A stretch of 64,000 bases of DNA from Sediminicola sp040566555 (GTDB taxonomy: Bacteria; Bacteroidota; Bacteroidia; Flavobacteriales; Flavobacteriaceae), in NCBI RefSeq assembly GCF_040566555.1, contig NZ_JBEWYP010000004.1, positions 186,001 through 250,000 on the forward strand, written 5' to 3'. Positions 7,707 through 17,848 of the stretch are shown here, one piece after another (position 1 is the stretch's first letter; each line of letters opens with the position of its first letter). The notes below the pieces were generated by a model that worked only from the letters and a program-made list of their open reading frames with translations, was not told the DNA's origin and made no database searches. Both the position numbers and the translations under genes were made by a program.

Positions 7707-10700
7707 TTGTCATTTTTGTTTATCAATTGATATACTTGGACCTTTTCATTATTGAAAGTCGCTATTAAATATGGTCGGTTGTTAAAGTTTATAATATTTA
7801 GATGGCGAATTGATTTTTGTGAAAAATCCAATCCAATTTCATCGCCCAAAATTACATTATTTTTACCTTTTATCATAGCACCGGAGAAAGACCCCAAACG
7901 TCCATGATATGGTTTTACCCCAAAATAGTTGCCTGCAGCGAGTACTTCTTCCGATCCGTCACCATCAAAATCAAACTTCAGAAAAGCCATAATAGGCGCC
8001 ACTTGTAAGTCCACCGAGAATGGTGTAAAACTGAATTTTCCATTTTTGTTCTCAAGGTATCCCGAACTTAATTCCGTTACTTCAAATACCGTTGCCTTTT
8101 CCAGTTGTTCTTTTGAAAGTATACCCTCAATAGGCTTACCGGCAAAATCCTTATACGCGGTAAATTTCTTTCTTAAACTTACTAATTGTTCGGATAGGCC
8201 TTTTAATCCTTCAATAGGGTAATCTTGTCCGTTCTTTTCAATGGTGACTATGGTTTCAGTACTGCCGTTATCATCAAAATCGGCATAATACATTTTCATG
8301 GGGGCTTGCTCGGTGGCTTTAAACTTTGAATTTAAGCCCCAATTGCCAAGCAAATAATCCGTATCACCGTCACTATCGATATCAAAAGGAATGATGCTTT
8401 GCCATAGACCTTTGATCGAGGTTAGGTTAAAATCGTCCTTCTCCAATTTACCGCCGTTATTTTTGAAAAATACGGGATTCATCCATTCCCCAACTAGTAT
8501 TAAGTCAGGCTTACCGTCTCCATTGTAATCGTCCCAAATGGCATCTGTGACCATGCCAATATTTAATAAGGACTTGTTTTCAACAATCTCAAAGGCACCA
8601 TTCTTGTTCTCAAGAAGATAAGACTGGGGAATCTTGCCAAAATCATTGGTGATCATTTGATTGCCTACAAAGAGATCCATATCCCCATCGGAATCAAAGT
8701 CGGCCGAGGCCAATACCGAAGCATTTTGAAAAGTGGCTGGGAGTTTTCCTGAAATAAATGTCGAATCCTTTTGAACGTAAAAACTATCGGATAGTGGTGG
8801 CATTTGATTAAAAAAATCGGCGCCTCCTGAGCCTATAAAAAGATCATTTTTTCCATCGCCATTAAAATCGGCTATAACTGCCTCAACATCTTCTTTTATG
8901 GAGTCTTTTTTGATTTCCATTAGCACCTTTTCCCTAAAACCCTCAGAATGTTGGGTATAGACCTTGGAAGGAATAAACTTTGAGCCTCCAAAGAAAATAT
9001 CAGAGCTTCCATTATTGTCCAAGTCTCCGATAGCCACTGCCGGACCTCGATCAGAGAATTCATACGGGATCAATTTCTGTCTGTTGAAATCGAAATACGC
9101 GTCTTCCTTATGCACAAAATCGATACCAAGATTACCTTCGACTTTTTTGAAAATTTCTTTTTTGCTTTTGGTGAACAAAGGATAGGTTACGGGAGTTTTA
9201 TTTTCCGGTTCTATGGTCAGCGTTTGGTTAACGGCTATATTCTTTAGCAACTGAGTCGTTCTATCGGGCCAAATTATACGTAGTGAATCTATTTTGGTTT
9301 CCTTACCATAACCAAAATGGATCATGGGTTCTGAAGAGGACTGAAATCCCCTTACAGTGTACATTTCCTTGTATTGAAGAATGCCCTTATGATACGAAAG
9401 TATTTTAGCGCCAATAGCAAATGGATTTTTCCCTGGGGATTTCAATTTAACCTTTAGGTAGTTCGCCTTTTTATCGGTTTTGTTTATATAAAGGGTAGCG
9501 GTATGGTTAATGTTATTTGTGACAATATCCAAATCCCCATCATTATCCAGATCGCCCATGGCCGTTGCACCTGAAATGAGGGTGTCCTGTAGGATCCAGT
9601 CTTTGGACCTGTTTATGAACCGTAAGTCTTTTTTGCCTTCAAATACATAGTTGGGTATATTTCCAGAGGGCATCATATCCAATGCCTGCTGGTCTACCAA
9701 CTTGGTATTGTCTATTTTCTTTTTGATCTGGTCGTTAGAGGCAAAATTGATAAAATCTAAGTCGTTCGGACGTTTTGGAATCCCGTTGGAAATAAAAATA
9801 TCTTGTTCTCCGTCCTGATTGTAATCGGCAAATAGGGAGCTCCAACTCCAATCAGTTGCGGCAATACCACTTAGAAGGGCCGTTTCCTTAAATTTACCGC
9901 CTTGCTGATTAATGTGAAGCATGTTCCGGGTAAATTGATAATGATACCCGTACTGTTCAATTCGAAGCTTTTGAATTTGTATATCATCGTCTCCTTCAGA
10001 AGATTTGAGCACAGTTTCATCTTCGGGTAGCATGTCTAATGACAGGATATCTGGCCAACCATCGTGGTTTATATCCGTAACATCATTGCCCATTGAAAAG
10101 CGCGTGGTCTGTCCAAAATGATCTTTTAAACTTTCATTGAATGTGCCATCCCCATTATTTAGATAATAGTAATCGTCTTCGTGAAAGTCGTTCCCAACAT
10201 AAATATCAGGAAATCCATCTTGGTTAAAATCACTGATGGCTACACCTAGGCCATAACCATTGATACCTCCATAGATACCAGCTTCCTCACTTACATCCAC
10301 AAAGGTATTGCCGTCATTTCTAAGTAGGCGGTCCCCGGTTTGAAAGTCGCGTTGAAACCGAAGATCGGCCTTGCCAAAAGATTTTTGGGTATGAACCGCA
10401 TGGTTAAGAAGGTATAGGTCCAGGTCCCCATCCAGATCATAATCTAAAAAAGCAGCATTGGAGCTGAAGGTTTCAAAATCGAGCCCATATTTGGCAGAAC
10501 TCTCGGTGAAGGTTTCATCTCCATTATTGATAAATAACTCGTTGTGTCCGTTAAAGCCGTTTATTCCCACTACTGCACAGACATAGATATCCAACAGGCC
10601 ATCGCCATTAACATCGCCCATAACAGCCCCAGTATTCCAAGTGCTTTGGCCAGCTACGCCAGCCTTATCGGTGATGTCCTCAAAAGTTAGGTTGCCTTTG

Positions 10701-10963
10701 TTGATATAAAGCTTATTCTTGACCTGGTTTCCAGAAAGATAGATGTCTGCAAGACCGTCCCCATTAATATCTCCAATAGCAACCCCTCCACCATTGTAGA
10801 AATAGAGGTAGTCCAAAATATTTAGGTCATTGGTTTCAGTTAGGGTATTACTAAAGGTAATTCCGGTTTCTTCAGGAGATGGGTTCATGAATAACCCACC
10901 CTCTTTTTTGCCACAACCTAAAAGCAGCAATATAAAAATGGAAACGACAATATTCTTATTCAT
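7703..10963 (-). CDS. giant VCBS/FG-GAP repeat lipoprotein with ASPIC/UnbV domain (copy 1)
   Basis: A 1086-residue lipoprotein (lipobox LLLGC, Cys17) of the CRTAC1-like family. It opens with ETGITFSNTL and NILDYLYFYNGGGVAIGD, then carries many FG-GAP blades with calcium-loop motifs such as DINGDGLADIY, DVNGDGLLDIY and DLDGDLDLY, consistent with beta-propeller folding. An ASPIC/UnbV domain lies at about 510-590 (GAKILSYHKGILQYKEMYTV, DSLRIIWPD). A second set of FG-GAP blades follows to the C-terminus. It overlaps the next upstream paralogue by 8 bases and the haloperoxidase by 4. No catalytic motif is visible; a binding or scaffold role is inferred. Confidence 0.85.
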   Translation of the reverse strand: MNKNIVVSIFILLLLGCGKKEGGLFMNPSPEETGITFSNTLTETNDLNILDYLYFYNGGGVAIGDINGDGLADIYLSGNQVKNKLYINKGNLTFEDITDKAGVAGQSTWNTGAVMGDVNGDGLLDIYVCAVVGINGFNGHNELFINNGDETFTESSAKYGLDFETFSSNAAFLDYDLDGDLDLYLLNHAVHTQKSFGKADLRFQRDFQTGDRLLRNDGNTFVDVSEEAGIYGGINGYGLGVAISDFNQDGFPDIYVGNDFHEDDYYYLNNGDGTFNESLKDHFGQTTRFSMGNDVTDINHDGWPDILSLDMLPEDETVLKSSEGDDDIQIQKLRIEQYGYHYQFTRNMLHINQQGGKFKETALLSGIAATDWSWSSLFADYNQDGEQDIFISNGIPKRPNDLDFINFASNDQIKKKIDNTKLVDQQALDMMPSGNIPNYVFEGKKDLRFINRSKDWILQDTLISGATAMGDLDNDGDLDIVTNNINHTATLYINKTDKKANYLKVKLKSPGKNPFAIGAKILSYHKGILQYKEMYTVRGFQSSSEPMIHFGYGKETKIDSLRIIWPDRTTQLLKNIAVNQTLTIEPENKTPVTYPLFTKSKKEIFKKVEGNLGIDFVHKEDAYFDFNRQKLIPYEFSDRGPAVAIGDLDNNGSSDIFFGGSKFIPSKVYTQHSEGFREKVLMEIKKDSIKEDVEAVIADFNGDGKNDLFIGSGGADFFNQMPPLSDSFYVQKDSTFISGKLPATFQNASVLASADFDSDGDMDLFVGNQMITNDFGKIPQSYLLENKNGAFEIVENKSLLNIGMVTDAIWDDYNGDGKPDLILVGEWMNPVFFKNNGGKLEKDDFNLTSIKGLWQSIIPFDIDSDGDTDYLLGNWGLNSKFKATEQAPMKMYYADFDDNGSTETIVTIEKNGQDYPIEGLKGLSEQLVSLRKKFTAYKDFAGKPIEGILSKEQLEKATVFEVTELSSGYLENKNGKFSFTPFSVDLQVAPIMAFLKFDFDGDGSEEVLAAGNYFGVKPYHGRLGSFSGAMIKGKNNVILGDEIGLDFSQKSIRHLNIINFNNRPYLIATFNNEKVQVYQLINKNDK

Positions 10964-13900
10964 TTAGCCTGTATATCTTGGGTTGTGTATTGTTTAATGC
11001 CGCAATTAAGTAGGTCTTGCCATTACGGTCCTTAAATTGCTTTAGATGTTTAATTTCTTCCCTAATGAAAAAGCCACTTTTGTTATAATCTTGCCATGTA
11101 AAATTCAGGTCTTTGTTTCCTAATAATACATTTCCAAAATTGGCATCCTGTCTGGAATATTGTGGTTTAAACTCAAAATTATTCCCGCCCATGATAAGAT
11201 CTATGTATCCATCTTGATTGACATCTGCACAGGAAATGCCACAAATGCAGGACAATTGCACCCTTGTAGGAAGCACTTTAATGGTAAATTTTCCTCCTCC
11301 TTCATTAATTGCGATGACCGATTCGGCAATAGCCGATTGTTTCATTATAGAGTTATTAAATACTTCTTTAGGAAATAATTCATCTATGGTCTTCTTTGCG
11401 TATTCAGAAGCTTTTAGATTTTTTTTCTTTAAGGAAACCATCTGATTGGTCAGCTCCTTTTTCTGATGTAATGGATAATCTTTTCCATTTTCCTGTAAGG
11501 TTACAATCTGCTCTATGGTACCGTTGCCATCAAAATCGTTGATCCACATTTTCATTGGATTATTGGGCGTAGGCCTATAATGTAAATTTGTTCCCTGATT
11601 ACCCAGAACCAGATCATTGTTACCATCGTTATCCAAATCGGCTACTTCTACTACATTCCAAAGCCCATGAAGACTATCCAAAGTGGTGGGTAATTTGGAT
11701 AAACGCCTTCCCGAATTTCTATATATGTTTGGAGTTCCCCATTCTGATACGGTCACAAGATCTTTCTTTTTATCTCCATCCATATCTGCCCATACAGCAT
11801 TGGTGATCATGCCGGCGTCTTTAAGGTCATAGGCCAGACGTTCCGTAGAATTCTTAAAAGTACCATCCCCGTTGTTCTCAAGGAACAAATGATCGGGGTT
11901 TACACCATAGGTGCCCACAACACTCCTGGAGCCAATGAACACATCCATATCCCCATCTCCATCAAAATCATTTGGGGCAATGGTGGAAATATTTTTAAAG
12001 GTAGACGGGAGTGATTCTTTCGACCTTGTAAAAACCCCTTTACCGTTGTTGAGATATAGGCGGCTACGGTAGGTCATTTCCTCTCCCACTTGATTGCCCC
12101 CTGATCCTACAATTAGATCTAAATCTTTGTCGCCATCCACATCCAGGAAGGCAGCAGCGGTATCCTCATATTCTGCATCTTCCTCAAAAACTCTCTGACT
12201 CACGGGTGTAATTTTCCCATTGCCAGAATGGGTATAAATGCTTGCGGGTTGCCCTTTGGCTCCGCCCATAAAGATATCCTCATGGCCATCCCCATTAATA
12301 TCTCCAACAGCTAGAGCTGGACCTTCCTGTGACAAAAGTTTATAAATTAATCCTTCATATACAAAATCATTATAACTGTTTTCCTTGTGGGCTATAAGGG
12401 AGTTGTTCTTTATTTCCTCCAGCATAGGTTTTATGGCCTTGGGGTTGGGAACCTTATAGCGGGTAGTTGCTTGTTTATGATCAAAAGTAATGGTCTGATC
12501 GGCAGTAATATTCTCCATTTTTTGGGTCATATCATCAGGCCAAATGATCCTTAGGGAATCTATGGTTTTTGAACTTCCCAATCCCATTGTCATGGTATAG
12601 TCCATAGAGGACTGAAAACCTCTGGAGGGGATCAATTCCTGATAGACAATATTTCCGGCATGGTAGAGCGTTGCCGAGGCACCTACACCAAACCTATTGC
12701 TATCCGTTCCTTTGAACTTTAATTTTATATAGTGGTTGTTTGTAAGTGTATTTGCCTTGTTCTCATAAACAAAGGCTAGCATATTTACATTGTTCACTAC
12801 CAGGTCCAGGTCGCCATCATTATCCAAATCCCCATAGGCTGCTCCGTTGGACATGCTTGGCAATTCAAACCCCCATTCTTTGTTGGCGTTTGAGAAAGTA
12901 AGGTCCTTATTGTTTTTGTATGCGAAATTGGGCTGTGGTTTTATTGGCATTTTGTTTATAATGGAGTCAATGGATTCCTTCCTGCCCGTAAGCGCCATTT
13001 TTTGAATGATCTCATTGGCGAAGAAGTCAACAAAATCAAGATCCGTCAGGTCGTGGTTTATCCCATTGGTAATATATATATCCCTGAAACCGTCATTGTC
13101 CATGTCAAAAAGCAAACCGGCCCAGCTCCAATCCGTGGCATCAACACCACTGAAATAGGCTATTTCAGAAAAGGACCCGTTCCCATTATTTAGTTGAAGG
13201 GTATTTTGAATGTACTGCTGATAAAAATCCTTTTCCTGTTTGAGTTTAAATACATCGTACCCATCAAATTCCATGACAGATTTTACACGCTCATCGGCTT
13301 CAGGCAACATATCAGTAATAAATATCTCCACATTACCATCATTATTGATGTCTGCCATATCTACCCCCATAGCCGAAAGCGATAGGTGGGAGGTCCATCC
13401 TTTTATATCCTCTGTAAATGTGCCGTCTTGGTTGTTGATGTAGAGGTAATCCCTTTCGTAAAAATCGTTGGAAACATAAATATCTGGGTATAGATCTTTG
13501 TTGAGATCAGTAATCATGACCCCCAATCCAAACCCAATAAGACTTCCGTAGATTCCAGCTTTTTCGCTTACATCAACAAAAACGCCATTATCATTGCGCA
13601 AAAGCATATCTCCCACACCTTTAAATATGTCTGGAACGCCTTCCCAATCTTGGGCTCTTACATCGCGTTGTTCTGCATATCCCAAACTACTTACAGGGAT
13701 ATTACTGTTGTTTAGGATATAGGCATCTAGGTCGCCGTCCTTGTCATAGTCAAAAAATGAGGCATGGGTAGAAAACCCTGTCTTGGCCAGATTGTATGTT
13801 GCTGCTTTTTCTGTGAAAGTTAGATCTCCATTGTTGATGTACAGATCATTATCATGGTTGTTGCCTTCCATATTGCCAGCATTACTAACATATATATCTA

Positions 13901-14315
13901 AAAGCCCATCCTGATTGATATCTACCATTACGACCCCTGTAGACCAAGGTTTACTGCCTTCTACCCCAGCTGAAGCAGAAATATCCTCAAATTTCATATT
14001 TCCTTTATTGAGGTATAATTTGTTGGGGCCCATATTGGCGGTCATATAAATATCCACCAATCCGTCGTTGTTTACATCTCCAATGGCAACCCCGCCGCCA
14101 TTATAAAAGTTGCGGTATTTGAAAATATTGAAATTCTTTTTGTTTTCAATATGGTTAATAAAATCAATTCCCGTTTGCTCAGGAGTGAGAAGTGTAAATA
14201 GAGTAGGGGCCTTATCGGCGTCTTTTGCCTTATCTTCCTTTTTGGAGTTGCAACTTAAAGAAATTCCTAAAACCCCGATTAGGATTGCCAGTATAGTTTT
14301 ATTACTTCGTTTCAT
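10956..14315 (-). CDS. giant VCBS/FG-GAP repeat lipoprotein with ASPIC/UnbV domain (copy 2)
   Basis: A 1119-residue paralogue of its neighbours, with lipobox SLSC (Cys22) followed by a Lys/Asp/Glu-rich linker. It shares the opening ETGIDFI then FNIFKYRNFYNGGGVAIGD, calcium-loop FG-GAP repeats (DVNNDGLVDIY, DINQDGLLDIY, DYDKDGDLDAY), the ASPIC/UnbV segment with GVGASATLYHAGNIVYQE and DSLRIIWPD, and a second propeller-like half. A pair of cysteines occurs late (LSCICGISCADVNQDG), not seen in the other two copies. The stop overlaps the start of copy 1 by 8 bases, and the start follows the stop of copy 3 by 5 bases. Confidence 0.85.
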   Translation of the reverse strand: MKRSNKTILAILIGVLGISLSCNSKKEDKAKDADKAPTLFTLLTPEQTGIDFINHIENKKNFNIFKYRNFYNGGGVAIGDVNNDGLVDIYMTANMGPNKLYLNKGNMKFEDISASAGVEGSKPWSTGVVMVDINQDGLLDIYVSNAGNMEGNNHDNDLYINNGDLTFTEKAATYNLAKTGFSTHASFFDYDKDGDLDAYILNNSNIPVSSLGYAEQRDVRAQDWEGVPDIFKGVGDMLLRNDNGVFVDVSEKAGIYGSLIGFGLGVMITDLNKDLYPDIYVSNDFYERDYLYINNQDGTFTEDIKGWTSHLSLSAMGVDMADINNDGNVEIFITDMLPEADERVKSVMEFDGYDVFKLKQEKDFYQQYIQNTLQLNNGNGSFSEIAYFSGVDATDWSWAGLLFDMDNDGFRDIYITNGINHDLTDLDFVDFFANEIIQKMALTGRKESIDSIINKMPIKPQPNFAYKNNKDLTFSNANKEWGFELPSMSNGAAYGDLDNDGDLDLVVNNVNMLAFVYENKANTLTNNHYIKLKFKGTDSNRFGVGASATLYHAGNIVYQELIPSRGFQSSMDYTMTMGLGSSKTIDSLRIIWPDDMTQKMENITADQTITFDHKQATTRYKVPNPKAIKPMLEEIKNNSLIAHKENSYNDFVYEGLIYKLLSQEGPALAVGDINGDGHEDIFMGGAKGQPASIYTHSGNGKITPVSQRVFEEDAEYEDTAAAFLDVDGDKDLDLIVGSGGNQVGEEMTYRSRLYLNNGKGVFTRSKESLPSTFKNISTIAPNDFDGDGDMDVFIGSRSVVGTYGVNPDHLFLENNGDGTFKNSTERLAYDLKDAGMITNAVWADMDGDKKKDLVTVSEWGTPNIYRNSGRRLSKLPTTLDSLHGLWNVVEVADLDNDGNNDLVLGNQGTNLHYRPTPNNPMKMWINDFDGNGTIEQIVTLQENGKDYPLHQKKELTNQMVSLKKKNLKASEYAKKTIDELFPKEVFNNSIMKQSAIAESVIAINEGGGKFTIKVLPTRVQLSCICGISCADVNQDGYIDLIMGGNNFEFKPQYSRQDANFGNVLLGNKDLNFTWQDYNKSGFFIREEIKHLKQFKDRNGKTYLIAALNNTQPKIYRLNE

Positions 14316-14320
14316 ATCGA

Positions 14321-17300
14321 TTACTTCCTGTTTTTGATCAAGAATACAGGAGACGCATTGTTCATTCCAACAATATAATGTTCCCTATTATTTATTATTA
14401 TTTTTTGTATAGTTCTAGCGGGACCTGAAATATCGAAATCTTGATTTCGAGCCCAATAAAAGCCCCCATTTTTATCATTTATCAAAACTAGGCCATGTGA
14501 TGCATCCAACCTACCTAATTGAGTGCTTATTTCAAAGGTATTCCCAACGAATACCATGTCTTTATAGCCATCCATATTTAAATCATCAACCAAAATATCA
14601 TGGGTTGTGGATGATTGAACTATTAACGGTAGTTCTTTTGGAGTAAAATTTCCTGAGCCATCATTCTCAAAATACATACTTTTCAATTCAAAGATTTGCT
14701 TTTTTTGAGCATTTTCCAATTTTTGTTTGGTAAACAAGTCAGTTAGAGTGGCTTTGGCGAATTTTTTGTAAGACAAATATTCTTTGTTAAGAAATGGCAT
14801 TTGCTTGACTAATTCATCTTTTGACGCGAAGGGTGTTTCTGTGTTCCCTTCATAATAGGTGACCAGAGGTTCTATAGAGCCGTTCTCATCAAAATCTGAT
14901 CTATATAATGTTAAAGGCTTTTCTTTTGAGGCTTTTAACCTGCTATTTAATCCCCAATTCCCTGCCACAAGATCTATGTCGCCATCTTTGTCAAAATCTT
15001 CGGCTACAACAACGTTCCACCATCCGTTGGATAGTTGTAATTCAGATGAATTAAAAGGAACATATCTGCCATTTACATTTTTCAATATAGATATAGGTGC
15101 CCAATAGCCTACACTTATAAGCTCTTCCTTTCCGTCGTTGTCAATATCGGCCCAAATAAAATCTTTCACATTTGGCAGCTCATTGAAACTTTTATAATTA
15201 TCCGATTCAGGTTGGGAAAAAGTGCCCTTGCCGTCATTCAAGAAAATGAATTGACGTGCCGGTTCACCAAATTTGAGGGGGATTTGATCTGAAGATATCA
15301 AGACATCCAGGTCGCCATCATTGTCAATATCTTTTACCTTCACTTTGGAGGCATTGAACTCTACATCTTGAAATTGCAGAGTGTCTTTTATGAAGGTTCC
15401 CTTTTGGTTAATGTAAAGTCTGGGACGCAGCCTCGGGCCACTTTCAAATTCATTTCCTCCGCTCACAACAAGAAGATCTTCCCAGGTATCACCGTTTGCA
15501 TCAAAGAAAACATGCGAAATATCTTCACTTAGGGCATCTTGAAGAAATAGATCGTCCTGTGCACTACTAAAAGCACCTTCCTTATTCTGAATAAATAATT
15601 GAGAGGCCTGTGTTTTTGCACCGGCGATAAAAATGTCCTGCCGATTGTCCCTGTTAATGTCCCCAACTGATATTTCTGGCCCTTCATTAGTGTTGGCATA
15701 GGGAATAAGGGGATCCCTATTGAATTCTAATGTGGAAGGATCTTTGTGAATAAAGGAAATTGCATTTTCCGTATTGGAAAAATAGGAATTGTTGTTTTTC
15801 GTAGAAGCGTATGCGTAAGTATTGGTTGCCTCCGACTCTATAAACGTTATTCTTTTGTTGGTATTTATATTATAGAGCATTTGCGTTTTTCCTAGAGGCC
15901 AAATTACCCTAAGGGAATCTATGTTTGTGATGCTACCAAGGCCCATATGCTGTATATTGGGTACGGCAGATAAATAACCCCTGGTTACAAAGTGTTCCTG
16001 GTATAAAATCCCTTTGGGAGTGTAGGCCATAAGCTTAGTTCCTATGCCAAATTTATTGTTCGATGGCCCTTGCAGGACAACTTCCAAATAATTGGATTGA
16101 TTCTTGGCCTGGGTTTGGTTTTCTAGGATAAAGGCGTCTTCATCAATGTTGTTTACAATAATATCAAGATCGCCGTCATTGTCCAGGTCGGCATATACAC
16201 ATCCGTTACTAAAGGTAGGTTCTTTGTTAAACCAATCCGAGGTAACATCTTGAAATGATAGATCACCATTGTTCTTAAAAAAATAATTGGCAACCTTCTT
16301 TTGAGGGATGTCTTTGATGAACTCCATGTCAGCAGCGGACATGCCTTTATCTAGTCTTTTTTGAATAGATTCATTTGCGATGAAACTAATGAAATCCATA
16401 TCGTTGGTCGCCTTTTTTATACCATTGGAGATGTATGCATCTTTAAAGGAATCATTGTCAAAATCTGCCAATAGAACGCCCCAAGACCACTCTGTCGCAG
16501 CTAATCCAGCCAAATGCCCAATCTCACTAAATGTATTATTACCTAAATTTAGATGCATTGTATTCTGCATAAATTGAGGGGAATACCCATTTTTTAAATA
16601 CGATTGGTAGGTGGGATAAGCATATTCCAGGCCAGATGTTTTATAGGTTTCCAAATCTTCGGGAAGCATGTCCAAGGACATAATATCTGTTAGACCGTCA
16701 TTGTTAATGTCAGCAATGTCATTCCCCATGGAGTAGTGGGTAGTATGCCCTAAACTTAAATTATTATTAGTGATGAGTTCTTTAAAAGTGCCATCGGTCT
16801 GGTTGATGTATACGTAATCATTTTCAAAGAAATCATTACCAACGTATATGTCGGGAAAGCCATCATTATTGAGGTCACTGACACCCAGCCCCAATCCATA
16901 ACCAATTCTACCTTGAAAAATTCCGACTTCTTCGGAGGAGTCTACATAGCTGCCATTTTCATTCTTAAAGAAACGATCACCAGACTTTGGATCCATAAAT
17001 TCTCTTTGAGATCCCCTTCCGTAGGTGCTATTGGGATGTACGGAGTGGTTCATAAGAAACATGTCTAGATCCCCATCTAGGTCGTAATCCAAAAAAGCGG
17101 CTTGGGTAGAGAATCCAATGAAATCAAGTCCATATTTGGCCGCGTCTTCCTTGAATACGGGAATACCATCTGAATTAACTCCTTGATTAACGAACAGTAG
17201 GTTTTTGCCGGTGATGCCATTGAAATCACCCACTTTGCACACATAGATATCCAGTAGACCGTCATTATTTATATCAACATGTGTCACCCCGGTAGTCCAA

Positions 17301-17626
17301 TTCCCTTGATTTTTAATTTGGGAAATGGCAGTGGTGTTTTTGAATTTCATTCCACCAAGGTTCATATAGATTTGGTCTTCACCTTGATTGGCTGTAAAAT
17401 AGAGGTCAATTAGGCCATCATTATTGAAATCAGCAGCTGCTATTCCTGCTCCATTGTAAAAATACAAGTAGTTCAGAATATTTAATTCCGGAGTCTCTTT
17501 TAGGGTATTGCTGAAATTAATGCCAGTAGTTGAGGTGTCTAATCTAATAAACCTCTTAAGTTCATTTTTTTGGCATCCAGATAGTAGTATGGTAAGTAAA
17601 ATTAAATGCCCAAAAATCCTGTTCAT
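14321..17626 (-). CDS. giant VCBS/FG-GAP repeat lipoprotein with ASPIC/UnbV domain (copy 3)
   Basis: A 1101-residue lipoprotein (lipobox LLSGC, Cys18) and first gene of the five-gene operon. It has the same plan as the two downstream copies: TTGINFSNTL and NILNYLYFYNGAGIAAAD, FG-GAP calcium loops (DFNNDGLIDLY, DINNDGLLDIY, DYDLDGDLDMF), an ASPIC/UnbV domain (GIGTKLMAYTPKGILYQE, DSLRVIWPLG) and a second propeller-like half. By eye it resembles copy 1 more than copy 2. The 222-bp spacer before it holds the terminator of susD and a 7-bp inverted repeat (17694-17715). A weak promoter-like pair is also there: TTTATTTG on the minus strand at 17749-17742, with TTG 17 bases upstream of it. Confidence 0.85.
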   Translation of the reverse strand: MNRIFGHLILLTILLSGCQKNELKRFIRLDTSTTGINFSNTLKETPELNILNYLYFYNGAGIAAADFNNDGLIDLYFTANQGEDQIYMNLGGMKFKNTTAISQIKNQGNWTTGVTHVDINNDGLLDIYVCKVGDFNGITGKNLLFVNQGVNSDGIPVFKEDAAKYGLDFIGFSTQAAFLDYDLDGDLDMFLMNHSVHPNSTYGRGSQREFMDPKSGDRFFKNENGSYVDSSEEVGIFQGRIGYGLGLGVSDLNNDGFPDIYVGNDFFENDYVYINQTDGTFKELITNNNLSLGHTTHYSMGNDIADINNDGLTDIMSLDMLPEDLETYKTSGLEYAYPTYQSYLKNGYSPQFMQNTMHLNLGNNTFSEIGHLAGLAATEWSWGVLLADFDNDSFKDAYISNGIKKATNDMDFISFIANESIQKRLDKGMSAADMEFIKDIPQKKVANYFFKNNGDLSFQDVTSDWFNKEPTFSNGCVYADLDNDGDLDIIVNNIDEDAFILENQTQAKNQSNYLEVVLQGPSNNKFGIGTKLMAYTPKGILYQEHFVTRGYLSAVPNIQHMGLGSITNIDSLRVIWPLGKTQMLYNINTNKRITFIESEATNTYAYASTKNNNSYFSNTENAISFIHKDPSTLEFNRDPLIPYANTNEGPEISVGDINRDNRQDIFIAGAKTQASQLFIQNKEGAFSSAQDDLFLQDALSEDISHVFFDANGDTWEDLLVVSGGNEFESGPRLRPRLYINQKGTFIKDTLQFQDVEFNASKVKVKDIDNDGDLDVLISSDQIPLKFGEPARQFIFLNDGKGTFSQPESDNYKSFNELPNVKDFIWADIDNDGKEELISVGYWAPISILKNVNGRYVPFNSSELQLSNGWWNVVVAEDFDKDGDIDLVAGNWGLNSRLKASKEKPLTLYRSDFDENGSIEPLVTYYEGNTETPFASKDELVKQMPFLNKEYLSYKKFAKATLTDLFTKQKLENAQKKQIFELKSMYFENDGSGNFTPKELPLIVQSSTTHDILVDDLNMDGYKDMVFVGNTFEISTQLGRLDASHGLVLINDKNGGFYWARNQDFDISGPARTIQKIIINNREHYIVGMNNASPVFLIKNRK

Positions 17627-17693
17627 TACTCTAATTATGAAGAGGACAAGATACTTAATCTGCTACTAGCATGGAAGATGAATGGCATAATTT

Positions 17694-17715
17694 TTTTAAC
17701 TAGATTTTGTTAAAA
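17694..17715. promoter_or_regulatory. inverted repeat upstream of the VCBS operon
   Basis: TTTTAAC (17694-17700), an 8-base spacer, then GTTAAAA (17709-17715), a perfect 7+7 dyad about 70 bases before the first VCBS start codon. Its right arm is part of TGTTAAAAT, a 9-mer also found three times in the susC/lacI spacer at 22606-22988. Suggested as a regulatory site; AT-richness makes chance occurrence possible. Confidence 0.35.
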
Positions 17716-17795
17716 TATTAATTTTGTTGTCTGGTTTTAATCAAATAAACTAGATCATTCTGACTGCAATCTATTTTTTTTACTAATAAGCATAA

Positions 17796-17826
17796 AAAAA
17801 CCCCGACTAAATTAGTCAGGGTTTTT
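17796..17826 (-). terminator. intrinsic terminator after susD of locus 1
   Basis: The dyad AAAAACCC-C-GACTAA / TTAGTC-A-GGGTTTTT (one mismatch, one-base centre) lies 22 bases downstream of the susD stop, flanked by A and T runs. It separates susCD from the VCBS operon, although read-through is possible. Confidence 0.82.
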
Positions 17827-17848
17827 ATACTTAGTATGTTATGTTGGA

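Noticed and set aside
17077..17265. Frame-shifted open frame inside VCBS copy 3
   Set aside because: Same-strand alternative frame of a repeat-rich gene; the main frame is unbroken.
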